Assembly: GCA_963682055.1 (NCBI GenBank)
Contig: OY821746.1
Span: 19,085,992-19,149,991, forward strand
DNA from: Primula veris
Taxonomy: Eukaryota > Streptophyta > Magnoliopsida > Ericales > Primulaceae
Direction: 5' to 3'
DNA length: 64,000 nt
Part shown: in pieces, positions 44,758-57,133 of the stretch
Numbering within the stretch: position 1 is the stretch's first letter
Layout: every line of letters starts with the position of its first letter
The notes under the pieces: generated by a model
Told to the model about the DNA's origin: nothing
Database searches by the model: none
The model's input: only the letters and a program-made list of their open reading frames with translations
Made by a program: the position numbers and the translations under genes

Positions 44758-47700
44758 CCTACCCCTCTATCTATATAAAGAGGGTTAGAGGTCTTGTATT
44801 TTACATTCATTCACACATATTCTGATTAATAAAAACCTACTGTCCCTCTCTCTATGTTCTCTCTATGTCTCCTATATAATATATATACTGAGCTAATATG
44901 TCACACAATACGTTATCGGCACTTTGCTCGCGGAGACTGAATTAAAAGCTAGGAGATTGGGGTATTTGTTCGAAGATTAGGGTTATAAAAATACTACCAA
45001 AGTTTGAAGTTTTATTGCTCTATCGACCTTCTTCAAAATATCCGGAGTACGGTATTAATGTTTTTTATTCCGTATCAGTAAGGGAATGAATGCATGCTAC
45101 TAAACTATTAAGCTGTGTAACCACGTGAATATTTGTTACTACTGCGTGAATTTATAGAAATCATACCTATTAATGATACTGATTGCCTTGTCTTATATAT
45201 TTGTTAGAAATTTTATGTCCATCCATGAACATTGTAATCAATTGTATAATAGTTGACTACAAGACAAAACTATGTGTGTATGCAGTACTAGTATATTGGA
45301 TGCTCATTGGTAATAAACTATATGTATATAGCTTGGCACCTAATTACGGTTAAAACGTCTGAATGTTTAGTATTTTTTCTCAATGCTTGCAAAATATGTT
45401 CTGTTACCTCTAAATCTGTAATAGATATCCTGCATGCTTGGTTTTATTTACTACCGTAACTTATTAAAAATATATTACTTGCTCGCATATTAAAACTAGC
45501 ATGTATAGAATTATTTATATGGCAATAAACCGTAGATAATTGATTGATATCTTGTTAGTATAATCAACATATCTTTTGATATTACCATAGATATAAATAT
45601 CTCATATGGCAGTTAATTGTTTGATTTGATCTAATTGATTTGATTTGATTTGGTATGATATAATTTGTGTGATTGATAATCCTGAATTGATTAAGTTTAT
45701 CACCAAATCTACTGCATGATTAGATATATATCATGAATATATTATATATTACCTTGTATATATATATGTGGTTATTTAGAATAGATATATCTGTTATTTA
45801 TTGCCATGAATGATAGAATTGCGAAATCATATATATTCACATTTAAGTTGGAAAAATTATGAATTTTCCCTAAATAGGCTCACCTATTTGAATACGATGT
45901 CTAGGAAAGATATAGGCGGAAGTCGATATCCTAATGAGGTCGGGTTTTAAGTGGCATTCGTGCCCTCCACCCTCACCGTCTTTTCTGGTCGTGTTCAATT
46001 AGAGCTACCGAAAGGGGTTGACTAAATAATAATTTTCCCGAGTGTTTTTATATAGTGATGTATGTTTCGCCGAATTGGTGTTTCAGTATCGACCCGTCGT
46101 TCGATCAATGAGAACCGATTCACATGAGAAGCAAAACTAATGTTTTCGAACCTGTCGTTTCGAAAAAACATTTGTGCTTATGCAAACCATAAACATATAA
46201 ACCAGTCGTTTTATATGATAAATAATCCAGAACTCCCAACACATGTTGGATGCCATCTATGATGAGAAAATTCGTAAAACATACTTACAAAATGACTGTT
46301 TAAACGTTGATTTTAATCCGTCACCACATGTTACTCACCCTGATGTGTGAAAATATGATGCCCAATTTTTTTTTTGAATGTCATCTTTAATGAGTAAAAC
46401 ACGAGTTTGTTGTTACCATCAAGATGAATGCTAAGGCGTTGACTTTATTCCGCCGCCACATTTGAGACGTGATGACGTCTATGGTGAACAAATGTCTAAA
46501 ATTGACATATTGGAGCAATCCTTAACCAAAATACTAGCTTGGAAATTGTATTCATAAGCAGTATCGTGAATTTATATTCACCATGTTCCTTAATCGCCCA
46601 TCTGTTACTGGATAAGAAAATTACCCCGGTGAGTAGTTTTAATCCTATTGGGTCAATGGCGAATTGTTTGCCTGATATTAATGCTCTTCGTGTACATATT
46701 TTTTCCACGAATCGAGAACCGAGACAAGTGTTATTTGTCTCGAACTGTCGCGATCCCGATGAATCGCCTAGCCAAGCGAGATTTTAGACAATCGTCAAAA
46801 TCGAAAACCTGTGGCTCCAAGACAGTAATTGAAAGGAACAATATGACTCGCTGTCACAAAGCAAGAGATAATGCTCAAGGAGGCAACTCTATGATATAAA
46901 GACAAAGGTCATGCACGGTTACTCCTTAAATAGTTCAAAACTATTATAAAGGTGAAAAAACCGATGCTAATGTGGTTAAAGATAATTGAAAGGAAACTCT
47001 TGACACCCCCGGTTTTGTGGCTCAAATTAGTTTGGTACCTTTCTCTATTGATTTTGATAAATCATTGAGCCATTTTTTCGCTCATCTGGATTATGTTTTT
47101 TCCATTTGGATTATGATTTTTCCATTTGGACATAATTTTGGATTATGATTTGCCTGTTTACGAAATTTCTCGAAATAATTTAAAGTGTTTTGAGCAAATT
47201 CCTTTGACAAATGTGACCAAACTTTAAATTATGAAATTTTAGGCAATACTTGTGGGATAGTTGATTTTTTTTTGGAAATAGTGGGTAACAGTGTACCACA
47301 TAATTCACAAACTATTTGCCTAAAAGAGTCCTTTGTGACAATGATTCTGGACCTGTCGTTCCAAATCAAAATCTTTGGTAAAACCAAATTGATTTGTCAA
47401 ATATGAGGTCTTATAATCATGTAGGTCCTGCCGTATCTTGTTGAGTTATAAAATATTCGAGAAAACCAGTATTATCTGGTAATAGCTCATGAAAGAATTA
47501 AAATTTCTTTACATAGCCTCCATTCAAAACGACCAAAATCGTATTTTAGAGGAGTTGAAATGTCTTTCAAGTGGTTGCTACCACATTCTTTAAATCATTT
47601 AAAGTTACCTTATCATTTCGCCTGTCGTCGAAATGATAAATGATTTAGATGCTAAGACATGATTGTCTGTACTATCATTTGCCTGTCGTCGATTGATAAG

Positions 47701-48129
47701 AGCATTTTGATATTGTGGAATTGACCGGATGAGATATTCCCGGGTCAAAAGACGATACTTGATTTATAATCGCATCGCATTTGGATTCTCTCTGAGAATA
47801 TATTTCACGATTAATCCGAAATTCATGCCATTAATGCTCACTTTGAAAGACTGGTATGTGTAAAGATCACGAAATGGACTCGTAGAATTCTTGTAAAGAA
47901 TTGAAGGAGTTATTGTGGACTTATCCAACCATAAGACGGACCAAAAATATAAATGGTTATGGTTGATGCATCGACAATATGGTCACATTTTAATGTTGTC
48001 CACATAAATGCAGCACTTTCCAAACTTTTAGCCCTATCATTAAGTTGATGGCTCATGATCCGGATTATCCTGAAAAGTCTACTCGACTTGATAATTCCGA
48101 AGAGTAAAAATCAAAATTTCGATTTAAAT

Positions 48130-50320
48130 TACTTGTGTTTGGAAATTGAAATTGAACATCCTGTCGATTATGTTCAGACCCAAATGGACTCACGGAAATT
48201 TTGATGATGCGACTTCAAATGATTGCACGCATTTCTTGGTCTTGCGCACCAAGATTTATATTTCCGTGTGGGGTTATGCTATTTTGCTGCATTAGTCCGT
48301 CATGAGACCCATAGACACTCAAACACCATATGCGTACCAGCTGGTTACTGGTTATGAGCCAGAAGTCTCATATTAACTCATGTTTAGAGTGATTAATTAA
48401 TATTTTGATTGAGCCGCTATAGCGTTCAAAATATGGACCTCTGAAGGGGACATAAGTCGATTATGAATCCCCTGCCTATCATTTGATAGAGTAACATTGG
48501 CAAGCGATCTCTTTACCGCATGATATGCGAAAGTGACATCGCTAAGGCTGTTCTCCCCGTCGTTAGGGGGAGATTTGCACGTTACCGTTGATAAGGAACG
48601 ACGTGAAGTAACGTGGCATAACCCACTCAGTCTTAGCTTGATCCCCAAAACTGCACTTAGTGATAAGTAAGTGCATAGACTCCCTCAAGTCTAACTAAAT
48701 GCCAAACGCATTTAATGACTTTATGAGATGTCACGAGATCATTTATACCTGCTGCAAAATGCTTGCAAGGATAGACGTCCCTGTCGGACGCCGTGTTCCT
48801 GTCGTAACACGTTGTTTTGGCCGAACCCGCCAAACAAAGGACGCTGCCGTCGGCCGTCAGTCTGTCGTCCTTCCCAAGATATGAGGAAGTTGACCGGTTC
48901 TTAATTCGTTCAGCCCCAGAGGTGGTGAACTGAAACTCGTTCGTCTTACGAGATTATAAAGGATCTAGAAGATGTGTTATTCCTCTTCATCCTGAGAATC
49001 TTGAAATATTTGTCGATCATGATATCTTAGACGATATTGAAGCAAAATGAGACTGTCATTGATTACTTGTTCATATATTCGGTGACGACTGATAATATGA
49101 ACAAATTATGACAGGGAGCCATGTATCATTGCCTGAAGTCAACGGAGAATAGACTGTACTAATGGAAACTTGCAATCCAAGTAGACTACTTAGCGAAAGT
49201 GTGTTCGGACCTGTAGCTCCAACACCACCAATGTTAAACGAATTCGTTTATTTGGTTATTCGTCAGGAAAAATGATGAGAATAATGAGATTGTAGAATGC
49301 TCGCCTAGTAGCGCAAGGCTTCTCTCACACCTTGGAATTGATTACGAGATAGTTTATTTCCTCGCAATGGACGTTATAACGGTCCTCTACTTTATTAGTT
49401 TAGTAGTTTCCGGAAAACTGATTATGCAGCATGTGATTATGGTCACGATCTTATCTCTGTGGGGATTTAGACTAGAGACGTGGATGAAGGTCTCTGTGTG
49501 ACTTCATAATGCTTGAATCAAGTAGTTCCTGACCATGGAACACGATCTCAATTTAATGAAACGTTCACTATATGGATTAATATAATCCGAGCGGATGTGG
49601 TATACCGTCTAAGTGAGTACTTGATCAGCTTGGGATACTTGAACAAATATTATGCCCTTGCGTGTTTTTATTATGCGATCCACTTTTGGATTTGCCTTCG
49701 AGATGAAGGATCTTGGGAAGACACGGTAGTGACTCGGCCCGATGATCGAGTCTCGTAAAGATTGAATCTAAGTCCATGATTCAGACTACACCCAGAAGGT
49801 GTTATGACGTTTTAGTCATCATGACGCTAAGTCGTCAGATTCTCCCATGATCATTCGATCACTAGACATTGATATATACTCAGTCCGTCCCTGATGAGAC
49901 AATGAAGAGATATTGAACCATGATGTTCATATCTAAGTACAATAAGCGCATTATTGTACTTGGTCTAATGTGCTAGGACGAATATCTCGTCTGCTGTGAA
50001 TGGTATATCTCGACACAGCATCGCGCTAACACGCTGCCATCGAAATGGCATAAAAGACATTTTCCCATTACCTTAAGGTAACTGTGGATGAGGGCTTGTC
50101 TTATCCCATTTTGCATCATCGAGTGTACCTACCCCCTTCGGTACTCGAATTAACGCAACCATTTTCGGTTATACCGATACTGGTTACTTATCAGACCCGC
50201 ATAAGGGATATTCCTAACATGGTCTGTCTTTACCATTAGGAATAAGGCAATATCTTGGAGGTCTTAGAATGACTCCAAACGAATCACTCTGATTTACTCG
50301 TGCTCTATGAGACGACTTGA
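48130..50320 (+). pseudogene. Broken Copia pol in Copia 2
   Basis: Homologous to 36900-39060, with the same readable fragments: YEPEVS near 48350, DLFTA*YA with TGA 48521-48523, IDVPVGRRVPVV near 48770, and RLSEYLISLGYLNKYYALACFYYAIHFW (split over 49600-49690). The stop in DLFTA*YA and the frame slip after GYEPEVS are shared with Copia 1. Confidence 0.75.
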
Positions 50321-50501
50321 GAGTGTATATGGCTTCGAGCTCGTATTAGCCATATTTGAATTACATATGCTCTGTCTCACGATCCAGATAAAACACTTGT
50401 CGTATTTGAGGACAACTTGTTGTTATCGATCAAGAGAGACATGACTAGATTATGCTATTTAGCATTTCTTGCCGCAATAAATCTTCACATATGAAGTTTA
50501 A

Positions 50502-50742
50502 GAGCATCCAGTTGAATGCTCGTTCTATTCCACGTTAGATTTTCTTGCATCAAGTCGTGTGCAAGTAAATGAAGCATCCAGTCGAATGATCGTACTCTTT
50601 ATTCGAATATGAAATCATTGCACCCAGTCGTGTGCAAGTGACGGGGAGCATCCAGGTGAATGCTTATTGTAGTAATTGCTACTTAGTCGAAATCCTCGCA
50701 TCCTGTCGTGTGCAAGTGAGGCGGAGCATCCAGTCGCATGTT
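50502..50742 (+). repeat. Row of hairpins before the polypurine tract (Copia 2)
   Basis: Same order and loops as 39253-39494: GAGCAT/ATGCTC stems alternate with TTGCAC/GTGCAA stems around CCAGTTGA, CCAGTCGA, CCAGTCGT and CCTGTCGT. Some stem bases differ from Copia 1. Confidence 0.75.
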
Positions 50743-51250
50743 CGTGTACTCTTTTTATCCTTAGACCAAAGTTTTTTCCCACTTGGTTTTCCTTGGCAAG
50801 GTTTTTAGCGAGACACGTTCCCATCTTATCTCACTTAAGATTGCCGAAATTAGGGGGAGTATCCTGTTGTATACTTCTTACCACTGTGTACTCTTTTGTC
50901 ATTCGACTAGAGATTTTTTTCCACTGGGTTTACTCTAGCAAGGTTTTGATGAGGCACCTGTTTTGTGGTTGATCCCTACTACTACCATTGTTGCACTCTT
51001 TTTCCTTCGATCAGAGATTTTCCCATTGGGTTTGCTCTGACAAGGTTTTGATGAGGCACACTGTTTTGTGGTTAGTTACTTACATGATATTTCGGCCTAT
51101 ATCATTCGGCTACACAGTTTCTCCTAGGTACCGGTTTTGTCCCACACTGGGTTTTCCGTCCCTAAGGTTTTTATGTGTTTAGCAATGCGAATGAACTCGA
51201 CTCAGATCGACTGTATGAAGACGAAGAATTCAAGACGTCCAAAGGGGGAG

Positions 51251-51465
51251 TGTTGTAAGATATATATTGGACTATTGGGCTTGTACTTTATGGGTCCAAG
51301 TGGGTTTATAACCCTACCCCTCTATCTATATAAAGAGGGTTAGGGGTCTTGTATTTTACATTCATTCACACACATTCTGATTAATAAAGGTCTACTGTCC
51401 CTCTCTCTATGTTCTCTCTATGTCTCCTATATAATATATATACTGAGCTAATATGTCACACAATA
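51251..51465 (+). repeat. 3' LTR of Copia 2
   Basis: 215 bp, TGTTGTAAGA...CACACAATA, preceded by AAAGGGGGAG and followed by the ATTCC duplication. Confidence 0.9.
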
Positions 51466-51470
51466 ATTCC

Positions 51471-52111
51471 AAAATAATAATCAATGAGAAATTTTTGCAC
51501 CCTTCTCCCATTTCACTATTCCATTGTTTATTCTCTCACTAAAATAGGATAGAGGTGGCGATTTGTTTCTCCATACCTGCTCCTACCCTAATCTCAATTA
51601 GTCTATGCTCTAGTCATCTTTTCGCCTTTTTCCCCACCGCAAACCTCTGCCACTCATCAACCGACTGGATTTTTTTCTCACTCTTTATCAATTATAATAT
51701 GAAACCCATATTATTTTTTTTGATTTCAAGGATTTTAATTTAATGATTTTGACAAAAATTGACTGGATTACAAGATTTTACAGATATCAATTTGTAAGGT
51801 GAGTTCGTCGGCGAGATGGTGGAGTATCCTTGGTGTTGGTGTTGGTGTAGGTGGAGGTTAGAAAAAGTTAGCTTGATGGAGGATTTTATTCGGATAGAGG
51901 GGGAGGCTGATCTATACTGATCTATACGCACATAAAAAAAACAAACTATATTTACACATTGATTTTAACCATCCCTTTAGTTTATTTTCAATGGTCTAGA
52001 TTACTTTTAACTACTCACCAAAAATACTCAATTAAAAGTAGTTGAAATCTAAACTAATTGTTAGGATAAATGTGCAAACATAATATATTTTTTTTAGGTG
52101 TGTATAGATAC

Positions 52112-52169
<58 letters not shown>

Positions 52170-53680
52170 CAATAGAAACTATTCTCTATTATTTTATTTA
52201 GTTGTATTACAGTTTGTGTATAACTGTTGAGCAGCTCCTTAGTTTATATATGTCCCAGTACTTGCACATGTCCAAACTTACAAACTTATGAGTTAGTATA
52301 AAAACTTAAGCTCAAGCTCAACTGTTGGGAATGCTTAATGTCTAGGAGAGGGGACGTTGCCCGAGTCGAGTAACTCTTGAATCTTAGGCAATTGATCCGG
52401 AAAAAAAATTACGGACAACATCCGACTATATTTTTAATATATTGGGTAGTTAAAATAAAAATATTAAACAACAATTAACTTACTCTGTTTTACAACAACA
52501 CAAATGGTAGAGTAGTTTGATATTAAACATATAAGATCATGTGTTCGAAACTCGTAAGTTACAATTTAATTTTGTTTTTATTTTGATTTGTATTTATCGA
52601 GTAAAAAAATTTCGAACGTCGGGTATTACGATATACCAGTCTAGGACAAGGGTTTCAGCACAGCTTTATGTAGGTTTTAATCTCTCAAGTCTCAAAGAAT
52701 TTTCTTTATAGCACAACATATATTTTGTAAATGTTATGGATTTATATGTTTGAACAGAGTTGACATTCAATCATATGTATTTATATGTCCAAATCTTAAG
52801 ATAAGTTATGTATTAAGACTTACACCATAAAAACAAAACTATTTAAGTATTGGTCCGGATATAAAATTTAATTAAGAATTAGTCCATTATTTATGAAACT
52901 AATTAAATATTGGTCTACTATATATAATATATATATATATTATGTTTTTATTTATTTATTTATGAAACTATCAGCTGTATATCTTTCTCTCTAAATCAAC
53001 GAAGAGAGAGAATACAGTCTGATGACGGGATTTGTTGACGGTTTAAAGAGAGAGAATACAATTCAAAAACGTTTTTTCGGTGAGAGATATGAGAGAGAGA
53101 AAGAGAAAGAGAAAGTTTCAGTTTTTATTTTTTAATTGTTTTTGACGACGTCAGCAATTTTTTTAATAATGTCAGTAAATGGACCTTTAATTTTAATTTT
53201 ATGGTTCAATACTTAATTAAGTTATAGATAGGTAATCAATCCAAAATTTACCATATACTTCCTTTATTTAAGGAATATTAATCAAAATTTGAGCTAAATC
53301 AGTTACCTTTTCTTATTCCTTATAGTTATGGAATACTTCACTCTTATTATAAGCAGGGAAATCAAATGATACCTCATATACTATTTATTTATACTTTATT
53401 CCTTCTTTATTCATTCTTTTCTTTCTTGAAATATGTGTAATGTGAAATGTATTGTTAAAATATAATGTAACGATATAAATATTAATAAAAAATAAATAAG
53501 AGATATGATAGGAAAACGGATGTATTGCATAAATGTAAAAGTGAAAGTCATAGTCGAAAAAGTGTGTTTGTGAATGTAAATTTAAGAAAAACGATAAGTA
53601 AGTTGATGCGGTTGTTTTAAATTATTACGGAGAAAAAAAAAGTTACGGTCAAGCAAACCCAAAATTTTTAAAGATGAATA
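51471..53680. other. Intergenic, with a (TA)n tract
   Basis: No gene seen. It holds a (TA)n microsatellite (52116-52164), a tRNA-like element (see 52495-52570), and GAGAGAGA-rich stretches with a repeated AGAGAGAGAATACA near 52999 and 53046. Confidence 0.5.
52495..52570 (+). ncRNA. tRNA-like pol III promoter, possible SINE head
   Basis: An A-box TGGTAGAGTAG (near 52506) fits TRGYNNANNNG, and a B-box GTTCGAAAC (near 52543) fits GWTCRANNC, about 35 bases apart as in tRNA-derived SINEs. No cloverleaf or clear tail was established. Confidence 0.35.
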
Positions 53681-53689
53681 AATTTTTTA

Positions 53690-53872
53690 AAAAATAAATT
53701 AAATGTGGATAGAATCTAGAAGAAGAAAAAGTGGAGTAGGAAATTTTAAAATAAATAAATTAAATGTGGATAGAATCTAGAAGAAGAAAAAGTGGAGTAG
53801 GAAATTTTAAAATAAATAAATTAAATGTGGATAGAATCTAGAAGAAGAAAAAGTGGAGTAGGAAATATCTAA
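53690..53872 (+). repeat. Three tandem copies of a 61-bp unit
   Basis: AAATGTGGATAGAATCTAGA starts at 53701, 53762 and 53823; the copies are essentially identical, so the expansion is recent. Confidence 0.92.
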
Positions 53873-55495
53873 AATATGTCGCAGGCATGCTGCTGACATG
53901 AATTTAAATATTTTATCCGCAGAACAAATGAAAGGAACAAATCAATAATCATGGGTCAGGAATTTAAAACGCTCCATGACTTCTTATCCTTCAATCATTG
54001 GGTTTATGTTTTTTAAAACTATAAACGAAAATCATCAACTTACGCGGTATAGTCGCAATGTTTGAAGGCTACGGTAATTCAAGGATGTTCACATTTGTTT
54101 ACAATTCCGTAATTTTGTGAAGGTTTTTCCACAGGAAATCACGTTTTAGGGTCGGAATCAACACGTCTCTATAACAATGCATTTTCTATAATGGTATAGC
54201 ACGTGGTTTAAATTTCCGGGTAAATCATGAGAAACATTTTGTAAATTCAAGAAAACTTTTGAAATATCTTGAATGAGACACTTCTTAAGATGATTAAAAA
54301 TATGTGAAAGAAGAACTTGATTAAAATATTAATGAAACTTACCATATACTGTTTTTCTAACAACAAGAAAAAAATATTTTAAACCAAAAGAGACTTCACT
54401 AAGTTGCGGCCTGTTTTTGTAGGTGCGGAAGATATAAACCAAAAGAGACTTCACCGAGAGCTATGAAACTTTGTAAGGGAACTTGTCTTGGAACGTCAAA
54501 AAGGAAAAAAAATGGCAAGTTTCTAGTACTATAATGAGCCGGTAATAACGATCGTCTGTCGTTATTGTTCTTTTGTTTACGTGATAGTGAGAGCGTTGAA
54601 GTTTTTGAATCAACCGCCGGTGTCACAAGTGGTTGAAAGATCTTGAATGTTATCTCTACCTTGAAATATAGTTGTTGCATGTTATAAGCTAGCTACTCAG
54701 CTGATGTCATCTTTAATCGACCATAACTCGCTTGGCAACCTGCCTAAAACCTCGTCATTTACATACTTGAACATAATTCATAACATCTATAAAAGAAGAG
54801 CAATTGAAACTATCATATCATCATAATCACATTGCCAACCTCTAAATGAAAGAAAATCAATTGAAACTCTCATATCATCATAATCACATAACCTCCAAAT
54901 GAGGACGCTAAAAAGGCCCCCAGGCCGGTAAAAAGTAGTCCGCACTACCGTAACAATTTCACTTATATTAGCTAGGGGTTTTGAAAACCGAGTCTATGCA
55001 AAAATTAGGCAGCGCTAGGAGAGTAAGGTCATCCCAATATTTTGAAATCTCTGTCATTCAATGTATATGTGACATGTAAATTTATAAAATATGAACGCCC
55101 CCATTTTTATTTTTATTTGGAATTCTAGCATCACGCATATACAAACCCTAGCTCCGTCACTAGCCGGAGCCTAAGCGATATGCGGAAACTAAAACACTAG
55201 TAAATTAGGCGTGTTTTTATTTATTTATTATAAATGATTAGGATTAGGTGAGATTAGACAAACTGATTTAAGTGAAATTTGGGTGAAATTTGGGGCTGGT
55301 GCCAAATTTCCTCCTATAATTCAACTTGTTTTACAACATTATGCTAGCCAAATATAAGTCTAAAACTAAGTGAACCATAACGTAACCAACCGAAAGGTTA
55401 AATATTGATTCCTAAGAATATGCGACAAAGTAGAACAAGATACACGCTCATGGTTTCAAGCTTCAACATTTGAGTGCGTGCGGCTCTTCCCTCCC
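53873..55495. other. Intergenic upstream of the RING gene
   Basis: No convincing gene. A direct repeat AACTCTCATATCATCATAATCAC (two copies in 54805-54895) and a TAGCTCCGTCACTAG transposon-end-like word near 55148 are present. Confidence 0.4.
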
Positions 55496-55532
55496 CCACC
55501 CCCCCCCCCCCCCCAAAAAAAATACCTGACTT

Positions 55533-55583
<51 letters not shown>

Positions 55584-55585
55584 CA
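55496..55585 (+). repeat. Poly-C, (TC)n and (TA)n tracts upstream of the RING gene
   Basis: A C-run (about 55498-55514), an A-run, (TC)n about 55530-55558 and (TA)n about 55559-55583, within 200 bases of the start codon; probably promoter or 5' leader. Open frames through this tract are artefacts. Confidence 0.85.
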
Positions 55586-55669
55586 ATATCTATATCAATA
55601 TATTTATATCTCAATTTCCACAATCATCTCAAAAATCACACACAATCCCAAATTTCACATTCAAACCCA

Positions 55670-56137
55670 ATGCCACCCAATTCCCAATCTCACCATCACC
55701 ACCAAAATGGCAATCCAAAGCGAAACTCGAACCCGACCATCTTATCATTCGTTTTAAAATCGATAGTAATGCTCCTGGTAATCTCCTCTTTCTTCCTCTT
55801 CCTCGCCATCGCCTCCCTCGCCCTCTTTCACCTCCTTCTCTCTCATCGCCTCCCCGGAAAAACACACCGCAAAACAATATGCCTTCCTGAATTCAGCTAC
55901 AAAGAGGAAACCAAGACCAAGACAGCTTTGGACTTTTGCGCGGTTTGTTTAGAAGAGTATAGGGAAGGGGAGATGTGTAGAAAACTTCCGGGGTGTTGCC
56001 ACGTGTACCATTCTTGGTGCATTGACAGGTGGCTCGTTAAGGTGCCAAACTGCCCTGTATGCAGGACGTCTGTGCGCCTCGAGGTTTCTGGTTTGGGTTC
56101 CGGGGTTTGTGACCAGTCGAAGGTTTTGTGGGGTTAA
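55670..56137 (+). CDS. ATL-type RING-H2 finger protein (probable E3 ubiquitin ligase)
   Basis: 155 residues, intronless as most ATL genes are. A His/Asn-rich N-terminus is followed by one membrane segment (about 26-57, SFVLKSIVMLLVISSFFLFL and on) and a basic stretch. The RING-H2 finger has C90, C93, C109, H111, H114, C117, C128 and C131, the Cx2Cx15CxHx2Hx2Cx10Cx2C pattern, with W121 and P129 in the usual E2-contact places. It should sit in a membrane and pass ubiquitin to substrates. The start at 55670 is chosen because longer upstream frames translate the microsatellite. The protein is short for the family, with little after the RING. No lesions seen. Confidence 0.88.
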   Translation: MPPNSQSHHHHQNGNPKRNSNPTILSFVLKSIVMLLVISSFFLFLAIASLALFHLLLSHRLPGKTHRKTICLPEFSYKEETKTKTALDFCAVCLEEYREGEMCRKLPGCCHVYHSWCIDRWLVKVPNCPVCRTSVRLEVSGLGSGVCDQSKVLWG

Positions 56138-57133
56138 TGTTTTTTTTTTTTTTTTGTAATCTTTTGGTTTTCTATCGTTAGAAGCTTTTATGAATGGCGT
56201 ATGTCAGTATGTGTAGGTTTGTATAGTTCACTGTTCTAAAAAGCGAGGCCTAACAGATTAGGCGATATTAGGCGCAATGTGACCAATTTCTGCCTAAAAC
56301 CTGACCTGTGCCCTTTAGAACATTGGAATAGCTTATGACTCCATGTTTATGTTGATCTTTTGTTTATTAAGATGGTAAAATAACCCTCATAGTGGTTGTT
56401 TAGATTTTAAAATGTTTGAGAATAAAGAGTAGGGCCGAAAAAGACCGAAACCGAAAAAGATCGAAAATAACCGAAAAAGACCGAAACCGAACCGAAAAAA
56501 CCCGGTCCGGTTCGGTCTAAAAAATAAAAAGACCGAAACCGAAAAAAACGAACCGAAAAATATGCTCGGTTTCGGTTTCGGTTTTGCTAAAAACCGAACC
56601 GGACCGGGTCCGAACCCAACCCTAATAAAGAGTACTGAATTTAACTTGACGAGTTGGAGATTTAATAAAATGCAGCTTAAAATAACAACAGGTTGAGAAA
56701 AAATCGAGTAATTTAATAAGTTGTTTAGATTTTTAATTTTGAATCAGTTGTAAGTTGTTCAGGTTTTTTGTTGTTGTAATCTTCTGGTTTTGTATTGTTA
56801 GACACTTAGATTCTTTTATGAATGGTGAAAATGTAGGTTTGAATAGCTCAGTACTGTTCTAAAAAGGGGAGCCTGAGCTGAAGTTAGGCAAAGAAGCATA
56901 GCAGATTAGGGGGTGATTATACTGAATTAGGCGATATTAGGCGCATGCATGGCAACAAATTTCGGCCTAAAACATCCCTCGCGTCTTTTAGAACATTTGA
57001 ATAGCTTATGATGTTATGTTGATCGTTTGTTTATTAAGATGGTAGAATAATCCTCATTGTGGTTGTTTAGTTTTAAATTAGAGCCAGATTTTTAGCTGTC
57101 TGGGTATAAAGAGTACTGAATTTAACTTTACAA
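56138..57133 (+). repeat. Duplicated 3' flank of the RING gene
   Basis: 56150-56420 and 56775-57080 are diverged copies: both hold TTTGTAATCTT(T/C)TGGTTTT, CTGTTCTAAAAAG, ATTAGGCGATATTAGGCGCA, TTTAGAACATT and TTGTTTATTAAGATGGTA. Each contains a small TGTTCTAAA...TTTAGAACA inverted-end repeat (for example 56232-56322). A hAT MITE lies between the copies. Confidence 0.8.
56430..56624. mobile_element. hAT-like MITE (195 bp) with perfect 8-bp duplication
   Basis: TAGGGCCGAAA...CCCAACCCTA, flanked by ATAAAGAG on both sides (56422-56429, 56625-56632). The interior is made of GACCGAAACCGAA words and their inverse. Confidence 0.9.

Larger units (their letters stand above)
43655..44910 (+). repeat. 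5' LTR of Copia 2, split by a hAT element
   Basis: TGTTATAG...CACACAATA, with 1034 bases plus an 8-bp duplication inserted at the ACCCTACCCC site. The TATA region CTATCTATATAAAGAGGG follows the insertion near 44768-44786. Confidence 0.88.
43655..51465 (+). mobile_element. Copia-type LTR retrotransposon 2 (7811 bp with insertions), pol broken
   Basis: Flanked by identical ATTCC (43650-43654, 51466-51470). Its interior (45840-51250) closely follows that of Copia 1 (34600-40000), including the broken pol. The LTRs (about 214 bp without the nested insertion) differ at about 18 positions, so it is older than Copia 1. Both LTRs end ACACAATA, giving TG...TA instead of TG...CA. A hAT element sits in the 5' LTR. 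CGTTATCGGCAC follows the 5' LTR. Confidence 0.92.

Noticed and set aside
55474..55890. Longer open frames upstream of and overlapping the RING gene
   Set aside because: They run through poly-C, (TC)n and (TA)n tracts; only the frame from 55670 encodes the RING domain.
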